From the NCBI GenBank assembly GCA_024400395.1, contig JAKSMW010000016.1, forward strand, positions 1 through 43,548: a stretch of DNA of 43,548 bases. Reading direction: 5' to 3'. The notes under the pieces are model-generated. The model was not told where the DNA came from. It searched no databases and saw only the letters and a list, made by a program, of their open reading frames with translations. This document shows positions 24,049-32,997 of the stretch, one piece after another. How positions within the stretch are numbered: the stretch's first letter is position 1; each line of letters begins with the position of its first letter. This DNA comes from Bacteroidales bacterium. GTDB lineage: Bacteria > Bacteroidota > Bacteroidia > Bacteroidales > F082. The translations under genes were made by a program, and so were the position numbers.

Positions 24049-24864
24049 ATGAGAAGGAATCTTTTGATGATAGGCTTGTGCCTATTTTACACTTTTTGCC
24101 ATGCATGGGAGCTTGGCAGCCCGGTCGGCAGCCGCAGCTCGGCCATGGGCAATTGTTCTGTAGCACTCCAGGACTTCTGGAGCATCCATAACAATCCAGC
24201 TGGTTTCGCCGGGTTATACAACATTTCAATTGGAGTTTCTTACGAAAACCGTTTCATGATGAAAGAGCTTTCGTATCTGAATGCTGGATTTGCCACACCT
24301 ATTAATAATATAGGAGGTTTAAGCCTGGCATTCAGCAGGTTCGGCTTCACAGATTTCAATGAAAACAAGATTGGAATCGGTTATGCACGCAGTTTCGGAC
24401 CGCATCTGAAGATCGGCTTACAGATTGATTATCTGTTATTTAAGTTTTCAAATGATTACAAAAACAGACAAACTGCGACATTTGAGCTTGGTATTCAATC
24501 TAACATTACAGAAAAATTATGCGTGGGTGCATACATTTTCAATCCGATAAACGTGAAACTTAAAACATTAAATAAAGAAAAAATTCCAATAGTTTTCAGA
24601 ATCGGACTTTCATATAAAATCACAAAGGATTTTTTAGCGACAACGGAAATAGAATACAATTCCGACAAAGCAGTCGATTATCGTATCGGATTGGAATACA
24701 ATATGTTAAAAGGATTTTTCATACGAGCAGGTGTTTATACAAATCCGGCTACGGCATGTTTTGGCGCAGGTTACTCATTGAAATTTTTCACCATTGATGT
24801 TTCCGCAAAAATGAACCAGATTACAGGCGTTTCACTACAAGGAAGTTTGATTTTCAAGTTATGA
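24049..24864 (+). CDS. PorV/PorQ-like outer-membrane barrel protein
   Basis: A 271-residue protein with signal peptide MRRNLLMIGLCLFYTFCHA followed by WELGSPVGSRSSAMGNCSVALQDFWSIHNNPAGFAG. The last part is the hatch-like N-terminus (glycines, RSSAMG, NPAGFAG) of FadL-type proteins such as PorV and PorQ of the type IX secretion system. The remainder is a series of amphipathic beta strands (GLSLAFSRFGF, IGIGYARSFG, FFIRAGVY, GAGYSLKF) ending in IFKL. An exact PorQ assignment is not justified; homologues include other small barrel proteins of Bacteroidota. It overlaps the next gene by 4 nt (ATGA), so translation is probably coupled, and it has its own strong promoter. Confidence 0.75.
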   Translation: MRRNLLMIGLCLFYTFCHAWELGSPVGSRSSAMGNCSVALQDFWSIHNNPAGFAGLYNISIGVSYENRFMMKELSYLNAGFATPINNIGGLSLAFSRFGFTDFNENKIGIGYARSFGPHLKIGLQIDYLLFKFSNDYKNRQTATFELGIQSNITEKLCVGAYIFNPINVKLKTLNKEKIPIVFRIGLSYKITKDFLATTEIEYNSDKAVDYRIGLEYNMLKGFFIRAGVYTNPATACFGAGYSLKFFTIDVSAKMNQITGVSLQGSLIFKL

Positions 24865-26972
24865 AAAAGTTTTTAACAACCATATTATTTTTTATTCCAG
24901 TGATTGTTTTTTGCCAAAACGAAATCACCGACGAATTGATTATCAATCAAATAGAAAAAATGATTGACAACAATGAAGAAGAAACCGACTACACCGAACT
25001 AATCGAATCATATTGGGATTTATACGAACAAAAAATAAATGTAAACAATCCCGAAGAACTATCACAACTAATTGAATTTCATCTAATTAGCACTTACATT
25101 ATTGAAAGCATAAATGAATACAGAAAAAATTTCGGCAATATATTATTTTTCGATGAACTAAAAACCATTGACGGAATCGATGAAATGACAATTTCCATTC
25201 TCGAACCGTTGCTTTGCTTTGAGAAAAAAGAGAAATCAGAAAAAAATTCATTCAAAAACATCTTCAAATACGGCAAACATCAATTGCTTTTTGAGATTGA
25301 TCGTAATTTCAACAAAAAAACTGGTTATCAAGATGTTAGCGATTCCATTCTTTATGAAAATCCGAACAAGAAATATCTCGGCGGCCCGCAACGTTTATTT
25401 TCGAGATATAATTTTTTGTATCGTGACAAAATCGAAGCCGGTTTTGCCTTGGAAAAAGATGCCGGCGAATATTTGTTTCATCCCAAAATAAACGATTCAA
25501 TTAAGAAACTTCTTGAAGGACATCTTTATAAAACTGTAGATTTCGGGTCAATACATTTCCTTTTCAAGGATATTAACATTTCAAAATTATTAAAAATCAG
25601 CACATTAGCAATTGGAGATTATCAAGTCGGCTTTGGTCAAGGTGTCACAATGGGATCCGGTGTCGCATTTACCGGCGGTGGCGGCTCGCTTCTGCGAAAA
25701 GCTAAAAACATAAGAGCCTCAAAATCAGCGAATGAGGTGAATTATCTGCGCGGCGCAGCAGCAACAATCAAGTTCTGGAAATTTGACATCACCGCTTTTT
25801 ATTCAAACACGAGAAACGATGCCAACGTAAGTGCCGTTGACAGCTTGGGCGAACCTGAACAAATCTCATCGTTGCAACAGACAGGACTTCACAGGACGTA
25901 TGGCGAACTCATTGACAGACAAGCAATTATAAAACAACTTTTCGGCGGGAACATGAGTTTTAAAACGAGTAATTTCCAAATCGGATACACTATTCACAGA
26001 ACAAATTTGAGTTGCGGATTATTTCCCGACCCGAGAGTTTACAATACATTTTACTTCAAAGGTAAAAGTCTTGTAAATCAAGGAGTTGACTTTTATTATG
26101 TATTGAAAAAATTATCAATTTACGGAGAATTTGCGATAAGCGACAACGTGGCTCCAGCCGGACTTTTCGGAACCACTTTCCAACCATCGGGATTTATTGA
26201 TTTCACGATACTTTACAGATATTATGACAAAAAATATCAGAATTTTTACAGCAACGCTTTCGCCGCCGGAAGCGGTACACGCAACGAAAAAGGTTTTTAT
26301 CTCTCAACATCAATGACGTTTGCACCACGATGGAGACTTCTCGCCACCGCAGATTTTCCGCAATCCGATTGGCTAAAATCAACTGCATACGCTCCGAGCA
26401 AAACGCAAAATTACAACCTTCAAATCAGTCATCAAATTAATAGCAAATCATTGTTTTCCATACAGTTAAAATACAGAGACAAAGAGAAAAACGGAAGCGG
26501 CGAAAATACATACATGCGAAAACTAATTCACGAACGAAAACTGATGATGAGGTTTCATGTCACATACACAGCCGGAGAATCAGTCACATTGAAAAACAGA
26601 GTTGAATACCACCTAAACCGCACTGATTATCAAACAAATACAAATTCTTACTTGATATATCAGGATGTGATTTTCCAACCTAAAGCAAAACCTTTCAGTT
26701 TCTCTTTCAGATACACTCTGTTCGACAGTCCTGACGGTGCGGTATATGCATACGAAAACGACGTTTTATATTCATTTTCAATCGGTTCACTAAATCATAA
26801 AGGTATGAGAATGTATTTGGTCTGGAAGATGAAAATCGCAAAAAAGCTTTCAATTAATGCAAAAATCGGCTGCACGATTTACAGCGACATCAATGAGATA
26901 AGTTCAGGACTCGAACTGATTGAAGGGAACGTGAAGACAGACGGAAAACTGCAAATGATTCTGAAACTTTAA
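24861..26972 (+). CDS. Exported helix-hairpin-helix protein with an outer-membrane barrel
   Basis: A 703-residue protein beginning with signal peptide MKKFLTTILFFIPVIVFCQ. Residues about 20-120 are helical; VNNPEELSQL and FFDELKTIDGIDEMTISIL resemble helix-hairpin-helix units of the ComEA type, here outside the cytoplasm. From about 140 onward the chain alternates aromatic and polar residues with Gly-rich turns (FGQGVTMGSGVAFTGGGGSLLRKAKNIR), as in a large barrel, and ends in LQMILKL. Such HHH/barrel proteins are widespread but uncharacterised in Bacteroidota. The 4-nt overlap with the PorQ-like gene suggests a shared complex. It converges on the DUF58 gene with no intergenic base. Confidence 0.75.
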   Translation: MKKFLTTILFFIPVIVFCQNEITDELIINQIEKMIDNNEEETDYTELIESYWDLYEQKINVNNPEELSQLIEFHLISTYIIESINEYRKNFGNILFFDELKTIDGIDEMTISILEPLLCFEKKEKSEKNSFKNIFKYGKHQLLFEIDRNFNKKTGYQDVSDSILYENPNKKYLGGPQRLFSRYNFLYRDKIEAGFALEKDAGEYLFHPKINDSIKKLLEGHLYKTVDFGSIHFLFKDINISKLLKISTLAIGDYQVGFGQGVTMGSGVAFTGGGGSLLRKAKNIRASKSANEVNYLRGAAATIKFWKFDITAFYSNTRNDANVSAVDSLGEPEQISSLQQTGLHRTYGELIDRQAIIKQLFGGNMSFKTSNFQIGYTIHRTNLSCGLFPDPRVYNTFYFKGKSLVNQGVDFYYVLKKLSIYGEFAISDNVAPAGLFGTTFQPSGFIDFTILYRYYDKKYQNFYSNAFAAGSGTRNEKGFYLSTSMTFAPRWRLLATADFPQSDWLKSTAYAPSKTQNYNLQISHQINSKSLFSIQLKYRDKEKNGSGENTYMRKLIHERKLMMRFHVTYTAGESVTLKNRVEYHLNRTDYQTNTNSYLIYQDVIFQPKAKPFSFSFRYTLFDSPDGAVYAYENDVLYSFSIGSLNHKGMRMYLVWKMKIAKKLSINAKIGCTIYSDINEISSGLELIEGNVKTDGKLQMILKL

Positions 26973-27902
26973 CTAACCAAGTTTTTCCCTTTTGATAAGA
27001 TATGCTGTCAGCACCTGGTCATATAGTTTATATATGTCGGCTTCCACGTAATCAACTTGATACTGGTAACAATGACGAAGGAGTTCATCCTTTCGTTGTT
27101 TCATGATTTCCTCGTATTTCTCCTTGATTTCCACTGGGTTAAGTTTCACCACATCGCCTGATTCAAGGTCAATGAAACGATACGGACGGTTTTCAAATTC
27201 AAGTTTCTGTTCGAGAAGTCCATCGTGGACATGGAATAACACGACTTCATGTTTGTTGTAACGCAGGTGTTCCAACGCCGCAAACAACTCATTGTACGAA
27301 TCAAGATTCTGAATCATATCGCTGAAAATAATTACGAGCGAACGTCGGTGTGTCATTTCAGCGATTTTATGCAAACATGCGATTGCATTTGTCGATTTCC
27401 TTTCAGACTTGTCGTAAGCAAGCAGTAGCTCATCCAACTTGCTGTAAATCAAATTTATATGAACGGGTGACAACTTAGCGTCAGCATGAAAATCAATATT
27501 TTCATCGAAAAGATCAAGTCCGACCGCATCACGTTGGCGGCGCATCAGTTCTACCAAAGCCGCGGCACTGTATGCCGAAAACCACAATTTGTTAGGATGT
27601 TGATAATCAAGTTTTTGGCCTACTGGAAAAAACATACTGGAACTTGTGTCAATTACAATCTGGCAACGAAGATTGGTTTCCTCTTCGTAACGTTTTACAA
27701 AAAGTTTTTCCGTGCGCCCGAAAAGTTTCCAGTCGATATTACGAATCGGCTCGCCGGTATTGTAAAGGCGATGTTCAGCAAACTCAACGGAAAAGCCATG
27801 GAACGGGCTTTTATGAAGACCTGTGATAAAGCCTTCAACAATCTGTCTCGCATGAAATTCGAGACTGCCGAGATTCGCAATATCGTTCCTTTGTATTGGC
27901 AA
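26973..27902 (-). CDS. DUF58 / von Willebrand-like domain protein
   Basis: A 309-residue cytoplasmic protein of the short DUF58 class. Conserved blocks are LEFHARQIVEGFITGLHKSP, FAEHRLYNTGEPIRNIDWK and RYEEETNL, then a VWA-like strand VIDTSSSM (metal-site DxSxS) and LVIIFSDMI. In this class neighbours are often MoxR ATPases and membrane VWA proteins; none is here. The first possible start is TTG 27902, with no ATG or GTG upstream before homology would begin; the alignment-worthy part starts at about residue 8, so TTG initiation is likely. The sequence directly upstream is a short repeat array, not a typical leader. Confidence 0.85.
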   Translation of the reverse strand: MPIQRNDIANLGSLEFHARQIVEGFITGLHKSPFHGFSVEFAEHRLYNTGEPIRNIDWKLFGRTEKLFVKRYEEETNLRCQIVIDTSSSMFFPVGQKLDYQHPNKLWFSAYSAAALVELMRRQRDAVGLDLFDENIDFHADAKLSPVHINLIYSKLDELLLAYDKSERKSTNAIACLHKIAEMTHRRSLVIIFSDMIQNLDSYNELFAALEHLRYNKHEVVLFHVHDGLLEQKLEFENRPYRFIDLESGDVVKLNPVEIKEKYEEIMKQRKDELLRHCYQYQVDYVEADIYKLYDQVLTAYLIKREKLG

Positions 27903-27992
27903 TTTTAGGAGTTTGAGGTGTTTAGAAGTTTTAGGAGTTTGAGGTATTTGAGGTTCCTAATTACCTTAAACACCTATTTACCTCAAACTCCT
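27903..27992. repeat. Short AGGT-type intergenic repeats, direct and inverted
   Basis: The 12-mer GGAGTTTGAGGT occurs at 27908-27919 and 27934-27945 and inverted at 27980-27991. The inverted arm is followed by more AGGT-like units (ACCTTAAACACCTATTTACC). The stretch fills the gap between the DUF58 and thioredoxin genes. A related array is at 38728-38778. Confidence 0.7.
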
Positions 27993-28001
27993 GATTACAT
28001 G

Positions 28002-28319
28002 TTAGATGAGTTTCTTCAATTTGTCTTCGAACACTGATTTTGCAGCGCCGCCGACGTTTTTGTCAACGACTTGTCCGCCCTTGAAATAAAGGACTGTCGG
28101 AACGTTTCTGATGCCGAATTTTGCGGCAAGACCTGCGCAATCGTCAACGTCTGCTTTGAAAACCAATGCTTTACCAGCATATTCCTCGCTAAGTTGTTCC
28201 ATATAAGGAGCAATCATCTTGCATGGGCCGCACCATGTCGCACCGAAATCAACCATAACCGGAAGTTCAGCCTTGAGGACTTCCTGTTCAAAAGTTTCTT
28301 CTGAAATTTGTTTTGCCAT
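28002..28319 (-). CDS. trxA: Thioredoxin
   Basis: A 105-residue cytoplasmic thioredoxin with no signal peptide. It reads MAKQISEETFEQEV, then VMVDFGATWCGPCKM with the redox pair Cys30 and Cys33. The conserved cis-Pro follows in RNVPTVLYF, and GGQVVDKNVGG completes the fold. It is a full-length general disulfide reductant that reduces ribonucleotide reductase, peroxiredoxins and similar targets. It lies 50 bp downstream of dnaE on the same strand; a TATCTTTG element at the junction (28367-28360) may give it its own promoter. Confidence 0.96.
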   Translation of the reverse strand: MAKQISEETFEQEVLKAELPVMVDFGATWCGPCKMIAPYMEQLSEEYAGKALVFKADVDDCAGLAAKFGIRNVPTVLYFKGGQVVDKNVGGAAKSVFEDKLKKLI

Positions 28320-28359
28320 AATTTAATTATTTAAAGTTTATAATTCATTTTTAGATTTG

Positions 28360-28367
28360 CAAAGATA
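28360..28367 (-). promoter_or_regulatory. Candidate -7 box for trxA
   Basis: On the minus strand the bases read TATCTTTG, a TAnnTTTG match about 41 bp before the trxA ATG and just past the dnaE stop. No good TTG lies 19 nt upstream, so the match is partial. Confidence 0.5.
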
Positions 28368-28369
28368 TA

Positions 28370-31300
28370 TCATTTCGCCAAATCGTAGGACACCAAATCT
28401 GCAAAGTCGGCATTTTTTTTGCAAACATCGTCAATCTTTTTGAATACCGACTCTATGTTTATCTTCGTTTTCTCCGGATGAAGCGAGCATGTCATATTCT
28501 GCTGTCTGTCAACAAGCATCACAGAAAACTTCTGATCGCCTTTGTTTTCCGAAAACAAACCAAGTATTTCCTTAACGTTCACGCTGTCAAGATTGTTCAC
28601 ATTGAAAGTGAATTTTGCCTCTCGCTTTGTCTTCGCAAACACATTTTCGAGAAGGTCAACATCAGTGATTTTCAACTCATTAGGACGTTTCTTCTCTTCA
28701 GGCATATCTCTGTTATAGAAAGGTTCTTGAATGACTCCCGTAATAAACAAAGGTGTTCCGACCACAAACATGTAACCGAATTTCATGAAATCTTTTGAAT
28801 ACAACGGAAATTCAAAACTGCCGGACATATCTTCCACCGTGTATTTTCCGAATTTGTTTCCAGATGATTTGGCGACCATTTCCGTACACGCCGTTACAAT
28901 TCCCGCAAAATGAACCGTTGCGCCTTTCTTTGTCGATATTACCTCGTTGATGTTTTCAAGTTCGACATTGGTGAAAAATTTTATCGTATGTGCATAAGTT
29001 TCAAGTGGATGTGAGCTCAGATAGAAACCGATCACCTCTTTTTCCTCGTCTAGCATTTTGATATTTGACCAATGTTCGCACTGCGGCACGGCAAGTTGGA
29101 ACAAGTCCTCGCCTTGGGCTTCAAGTTCGCCGAACAGGTCAATCTGTGCATTGTTTTTACGCTCATTACTTGCATTGACCTGACGGATTGATTTTTCGAT
29201 GAATGTCGCTTTCTCCCCCGGTGCAATGTAAAAATACGCAGCTCTGTGTAGTTCGGTAAAATCTCCGAAAGCACCAGCTTTTGCTAATGATTCCAACACT
29301 TTACGATTGAGGTTCTTCGCCCCCACCCTCGCCATGAAATCAGCGAAACTTGTGTAACGGCCATTTGCCTCACGTTCTTCTCTAATCACCTCAACAGCTT
29401 CTCCAACACCCTTGATGCCTCCAAAACCATAGTATATATTGCCATTCGCATCAACAGTGAATTTATATCCAGACTTGTTGACATTTGGAGGTAAAACACT
29501 GATTTTCATTCTCTTACATTCATCCATCATAAAGACAACCTCTTTTGAATCAGTGATGCAGCTGTTGAGGACAGCCGCCATAAACTCAGCCGGATAATGC
29601 GCTTTCAGATATGCCGTCTGATAAGAGACCCACGAATAACATGTTGCGTGAGATTTGTTGAATGCATACGAAGCGAATTTCTCCCAGTCAGACCAAATTT
29701 TCTCAAGAATCTTGGCATCATGTCCAAGTTCCTGACCTTGTTTCATGAACTTGTCCTTCAGCTCCATCATCTTGGCAATCTGTTTCTTACCCATTGCCTT
29801 TCGCAATGTATCAGACTCACCGCGGGTGAAATTGGCCAATTGTCTCGAAAGAAGCATCACCTGTTCCTGATAGACAGTCACGCCATACGTATCTTTGAGA
29901 TATTTTTCCATCTCAGGGAAATCGTACTCAATAGGCTCTTTTCCCTGTTTACGTGCGATAAATGTCGGGATGTAATCCATCGGGCCAGGACGATACAAGG
30001 CATTCATTGCGATAAGATCCTCAAACACAGTGGGTTGCAGTTCACGAAGATACTTTTGCATACCAGCAGATTCAAACTGGAACGTGCCTATCGTATTGCC
30101 TGAACTGTAAAGTTTGTATGTTTCCGCATCGTCAATCGGGATTTTATCTATATCCAAATCGATGCCGTGTGTTTTCTTGATATTGGCAAGAGCGTCTTTG
30201 ATTTGAGTTAAAGTCTTAAGCCCCAAGAAGTCCATCTTGATGAGGCCGACGCTTTCAACGACATGTCCATCATATTGAGTAACAAGGACATCCTCATTTG
30301 TTTCTTTATCTTTGATGGTGCAGACCGGTGCGAACTTCGTCAAGTCATCGGCACCGATGATGACACCGCAGGCGTGGATTCCGACCTGACGGTTCGTGTC
30401 TTCAAGTTCCTGTGCGTAAGTGAGCATCGATGAGATGTTCTCATCGTCACCCTCTACAAGAGCCTTCAGTTCAGGAACATATTTAAAGCAGTTTTTCAGA
30501 TTCACCTTCGGAGCCTTACCTTTTTCATCTTTGATATTGTCGGGAAAACTCTTATCGGGGATATAACTCTTGATTTCCGCGACCGTCGTCAGCGGTATTT
30601 TCTGGACACGGCTCACGTCTTGAATGGCCGATTTCGTCGCCATCGTGCCGTAAGTGATGATATGCGCAACTTTTTCCTTGCCGTATTTCTTCGTGATCCA
30701 CTCAAGCACCTTGCCACGACCGTCATCATCAAAGTCAACGTCGATATCAGGCAAAGATATACGGTCCGGATTCAGGAAACGCTCAAAAAGCAAATCGTAT
30801 TTCAGCGGGTCAACGTCGGTGATTTTCAGGCAGTAAGCCACGACAGAACCGGCGGCCGAGCCACGGCCCGGGCCGACGCTCACACCCAATTCCTCACGGG
30901 CTCCTCTGATATAGTCCTGAACGATAAGGAAGTAGCCGGGGAAACCCATCGTCTTCATTATATGTAATTCAAAGACAATGCGTTCATGTTGTTCTTCGGT
31001 GAGATTCTCGCCGTAACGCATCTTCGCCCCCTCCCACGCAAGTTTCGCCAAATAATCGGCTTCGAGCTTGATTCTGTACAACTTATCGTAACCGCCGAGT
31101 TTCTTGATTTTCTTCTCCGCCTCCGCCTGACTCATCACGACCTCACCATGTTCATTGCGGGTAAACTCATTGAAAAGATCCTCTTCAGTAAACTTTTCAC
31201 GATATTCCTCAACGGTTCCAAAGTCCTTCGGAATGTCAAACATCGGCATAATCGGGTCAGAATCAATCATATAAGACTCAACCTTGTCGGCAATTTCCAT

Positions 31301-32992
31301 TGTGTTGGAAAGTGACTCAGGCACATCGCTGAAGATGTCCCACATCTCCTCCGGCGACTTCAGCCATTCCTGTTTTGTATAATGCATACGGGATGGGTCA
31401 TCGAGATCTTTTCCTGTGCTAAGGCAGATAAGCCTGTCGTGCGCCTCACCGTGTTCTTCTTCCACAAAATGAGCGTCGTTTGTGGCGATAATCTTTGTAT
31501 TTGTCTTTTTCGCAAGTTCAAAAATGACTTTGTTCACCTCAACCTGACGTTCATACACTTCTTTGTCGCCGCCGGGCTTGTCGGTCTTATGTCTTTGAAT
31601 TTCAAGATAATAATCATCACCGAAAAGACTTTTGAACCAAAGTATCGTCTCCTCCGCGCCTTTAATGTCGCCGTTCATTATTTTCTGCGGGACTTCGCCG
31701 CCAAGGCAAGCCGAACTGCAAATCAAACCTTCGTGATATTTTTCAATCAGCGAATGATCGATCCGAGGATTATAATAAAAACCGTCGGTATATGCTATTG
31801 ACGCAAGTTTGCAGAGGTTTTTGTAACCGGTTTTATTCTTCGCCAATAAAATAAGATGCCAGCCGCGGTCCTGACGTCCGTCGCGTTTTGCAATACTGAC
31901 GGGGGCGCAGTATGCCTCGGTTCCGAAAATCGGTTTAAAAAACTGGCCTTTCAGTTTTTCTATTTCGGCGGCTGCGGCAGATTTTTCATCGTCGGTTGCA
32001 TCCTCCTTATTTAATATAGCCTCCTGCTCCTTGATGCTGTCCTTGACTTTCCCGTTCACCTTGTTGGAATAATCAGCGAACTCTTTGATTCCGAACATGT
32101 TACCATGATCGGTAAGAGCCATCGCATACATGCCGCAACGTTTGCACTTGTCAACCAAATCAGGAACTTTCGACATTCCATCAAGAATTGAAAAATGCGA
32201 GTGGACATGAAGATGTGTGAACTGTATCTTTTCGGGTTCTGACGACAACGGTTTTGGCTCAACGACTGCCGATGGTTCGGATATATTTTCCTTATTTTCT
32301 TTCACCGGCTCCGCTGAATTTGAAACTATTTCAATATTCGCCGGCTGTATTGTCTCAGGATTGGCTTTTTTGAAATTCTCAAAAAAAGGTTCTCCTTCTG
32401 GAATATCGCTGTTGTCCAGCACACCGATTCTGATTAATTCCAAAAATATCCGGGCTGTAGCCTCGACATCCGCGGAGGCGTTATGTGCAGAATCAAATTC
32501 ATTTCCAAAGAGAAGTTTATAGAAATTGATGAGTTTCGGGAATCTGAAACCGCCGTGCGTTCCGCCTGGAATCTTGCAAAAAGCGGCTGTTTTTTCAGTG
32601 CAAGTGTCAACGATTTTCCAATTCGGCAACGGATTTTCGCCTCTGTCCCTCAAGAACTCGCAGCCAAGGACGCTCAAGTCGAAATTGATGTTATGTCCGA
32701 CGAGATATTTTGCATTTTTCGCTGATTCAAGGAACATGTCGAGAACTTCTCCGAGAGGTTTCCCGACTTCCAAGGCGTGTTCGGTGGAAATTCCGTGAAC
32801 CATTTTCGCATTAATGGGGATGGTGAAGCCGTCAGGACGGACAATATGATTTTGTGCTTCAACAAAATTGCCGAATTCATCATGCACTTGCCATGCAAGC
32901 TGAACCATTCTCGGCCAGTTGCCAAAATCCGTCAGCGGAGCATCTTTCCGTAACGGAAGGCCTGTTGTCTCTGTGTCAAAAACTAAAAACAT
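28370..32992 (-). CDS. dnaE: DNA polymerase III alpha subunit with fused N-terminal 3'-5' exonuclease
   Basis: A 1540-residue replicative polymerase. Residues 1-190 are a DnaQ-type DEDDh exonuclease with all catalytic residues: D6 and E8 (FDTETTG), D105 (HNINFD), H170 and D175 (HNASADVEA). A Pro/Glu/Ser-rich linker (about 197-256) leads to the PHP domain (THLHVHSHFSILDG from 259, LTDHGNM, ATNDAHF), whose His/Asp ligands look intact. The palm catalytic pair is D751 and D753 (PDIDVDF), with MDFLGLKTL as the third-Asp block. A clamp-binding QIDLF lies at 1283-1287 and an OB-fold follows near 1340-1420. Ordinary DnaE is about 1150-1270 residues and recruits epsilon as a separate protein, so proofreading is built in here. 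It ends 50 bp before trxA and starts 5 bp after the PEGA gene. Confidence 0.95.
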   Translation of the reverse strand: MFLVFDTETTGLPLRKDAPLTDFGNWPRMVQLAWQVHDEFGNFVEAQNHIVRPDGFTIPINAKMVHGISTEHALEVGKPLGEVLDMFLESAKNAKYLVGHNINFDLSVLGCEFLRDRGENPLPNWKIVDTCTEKTAAFCKIPGGTHGGFRFPKLINFYKLLFGNEFDSAHNASADVEATARIFLELIRIGVLDNSDIPEGEPFFENFKKANPETIQPANIEIVSNSAEPVKENKENISEPSAVVEPKPLSSEPEKIQFTHLHVHSHFSILDGMSKVPDLVDKCKRCGMYAMALTDHGNMFGIKEFADYSNKVNGKVKDSIKEQEAILNKEDATDDEKSAAAAEIEKLKGQFFKPIFGTEAYCAPVSIAKRDGRQDRGWHLILLAKNKTGYKNLCKLASIAYTDGFYYNPRIDHSLIEKYHEGLICSSACLGGEVPQKIMNGDIKGAEETILWFKSLFGDDYYLEIQRHKTDKPGGDKEVYERQVEVNKVIFELAKKTNTKIIATNDAHFVEEEHGEAHDRLICLSTGKDLDDPSRMHYTKQEWLKSPEEMWDIFSDVPESLSNTMEIADKVESYMIDSDPIMPMFDIPKDFGTVEEYREKFTEEDLFNEFTRNEHGEVVMSQAEAEKKIKKLGGYDKLYRIKLEADYLAKLAWEGAKMRYGENLTEEQHERIVFELHIMKTMGFPGYFLIVQDYIRGAREELGVSVGPGRGSAAGSVVAYCLKITDVDPLKYDLLFERFLNPDRISLPDIDVDFDDDGRGKVLEWITKKYGKEKVAHIITYGTMATKSAIQDVSRVQKIPLTTVAEIKSYIPDKSFPDNIKDEKGKAPKVNLKNCFKYVPELKALVEGDDENISSMLTYAQELEDTNRQVGIHACGVIIGADDLTKFAPVCTIKDKETNEDVLVTQYDGHVVESVGLIKMDFLGLKTLTQIKDALANIKKTHGIDLDIDKIPIDDAETYKLYSSGNTIGTFQFESAGMQKYLRELQPTVFEDLIAMNALYRPGPMDYIPTFIARKQGKEPIEYDFPEMEKYLKDTYGVTVYQEQVMLLSRQLANFTRGESDTLRKAMGKKQIAKMMELKDKFMKQGQELGHDAKILEKIWSDWEKFASYAFNKSHATCYSWVSYQTAYLKAHYPAEFMAAVLNSCITDSKEVVFMMDECKRMKISVLPPNVNKSGYKFTVDANGNIYYGFGGIKGVGEAVEVIREEREANGRYTSFADFMARVGAKNLNRKVLESLAKAGAFGDFTELHRAAYFYIAPGEKATFIEKSIRQVNASNERKNNAQIDLFGELEAQGEDLFQLAVPQCEHWSNIKMLDEEKEVIGFYLSSHPLETYAHTIKFFTNVELENINEVISTKKGATVHFAGIVTACTEMVAKSSGNKFGKYTVEDMSGSFEFPLYSKDFMKFGYMFVVGTPLFITGVIQEPFYNRDMPEEKKRPNELKITDVDLLENVFAKTKREAKFTFNVNNLDSVNVKEILGLFSENKGDQKFSVMLVDRQQNMTCSLHPEKTKINIESVFKKIDDVCKKNADFADLVSYDLAK

Positions 32993-32997
32993 GGCCT

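Noticed and set aside
27903-27992. Short repeats considered as a CRISPR array
   Set aside because: Units are 12 bp, partly inverted, with no spacers of constant length and no cas genes in the window.
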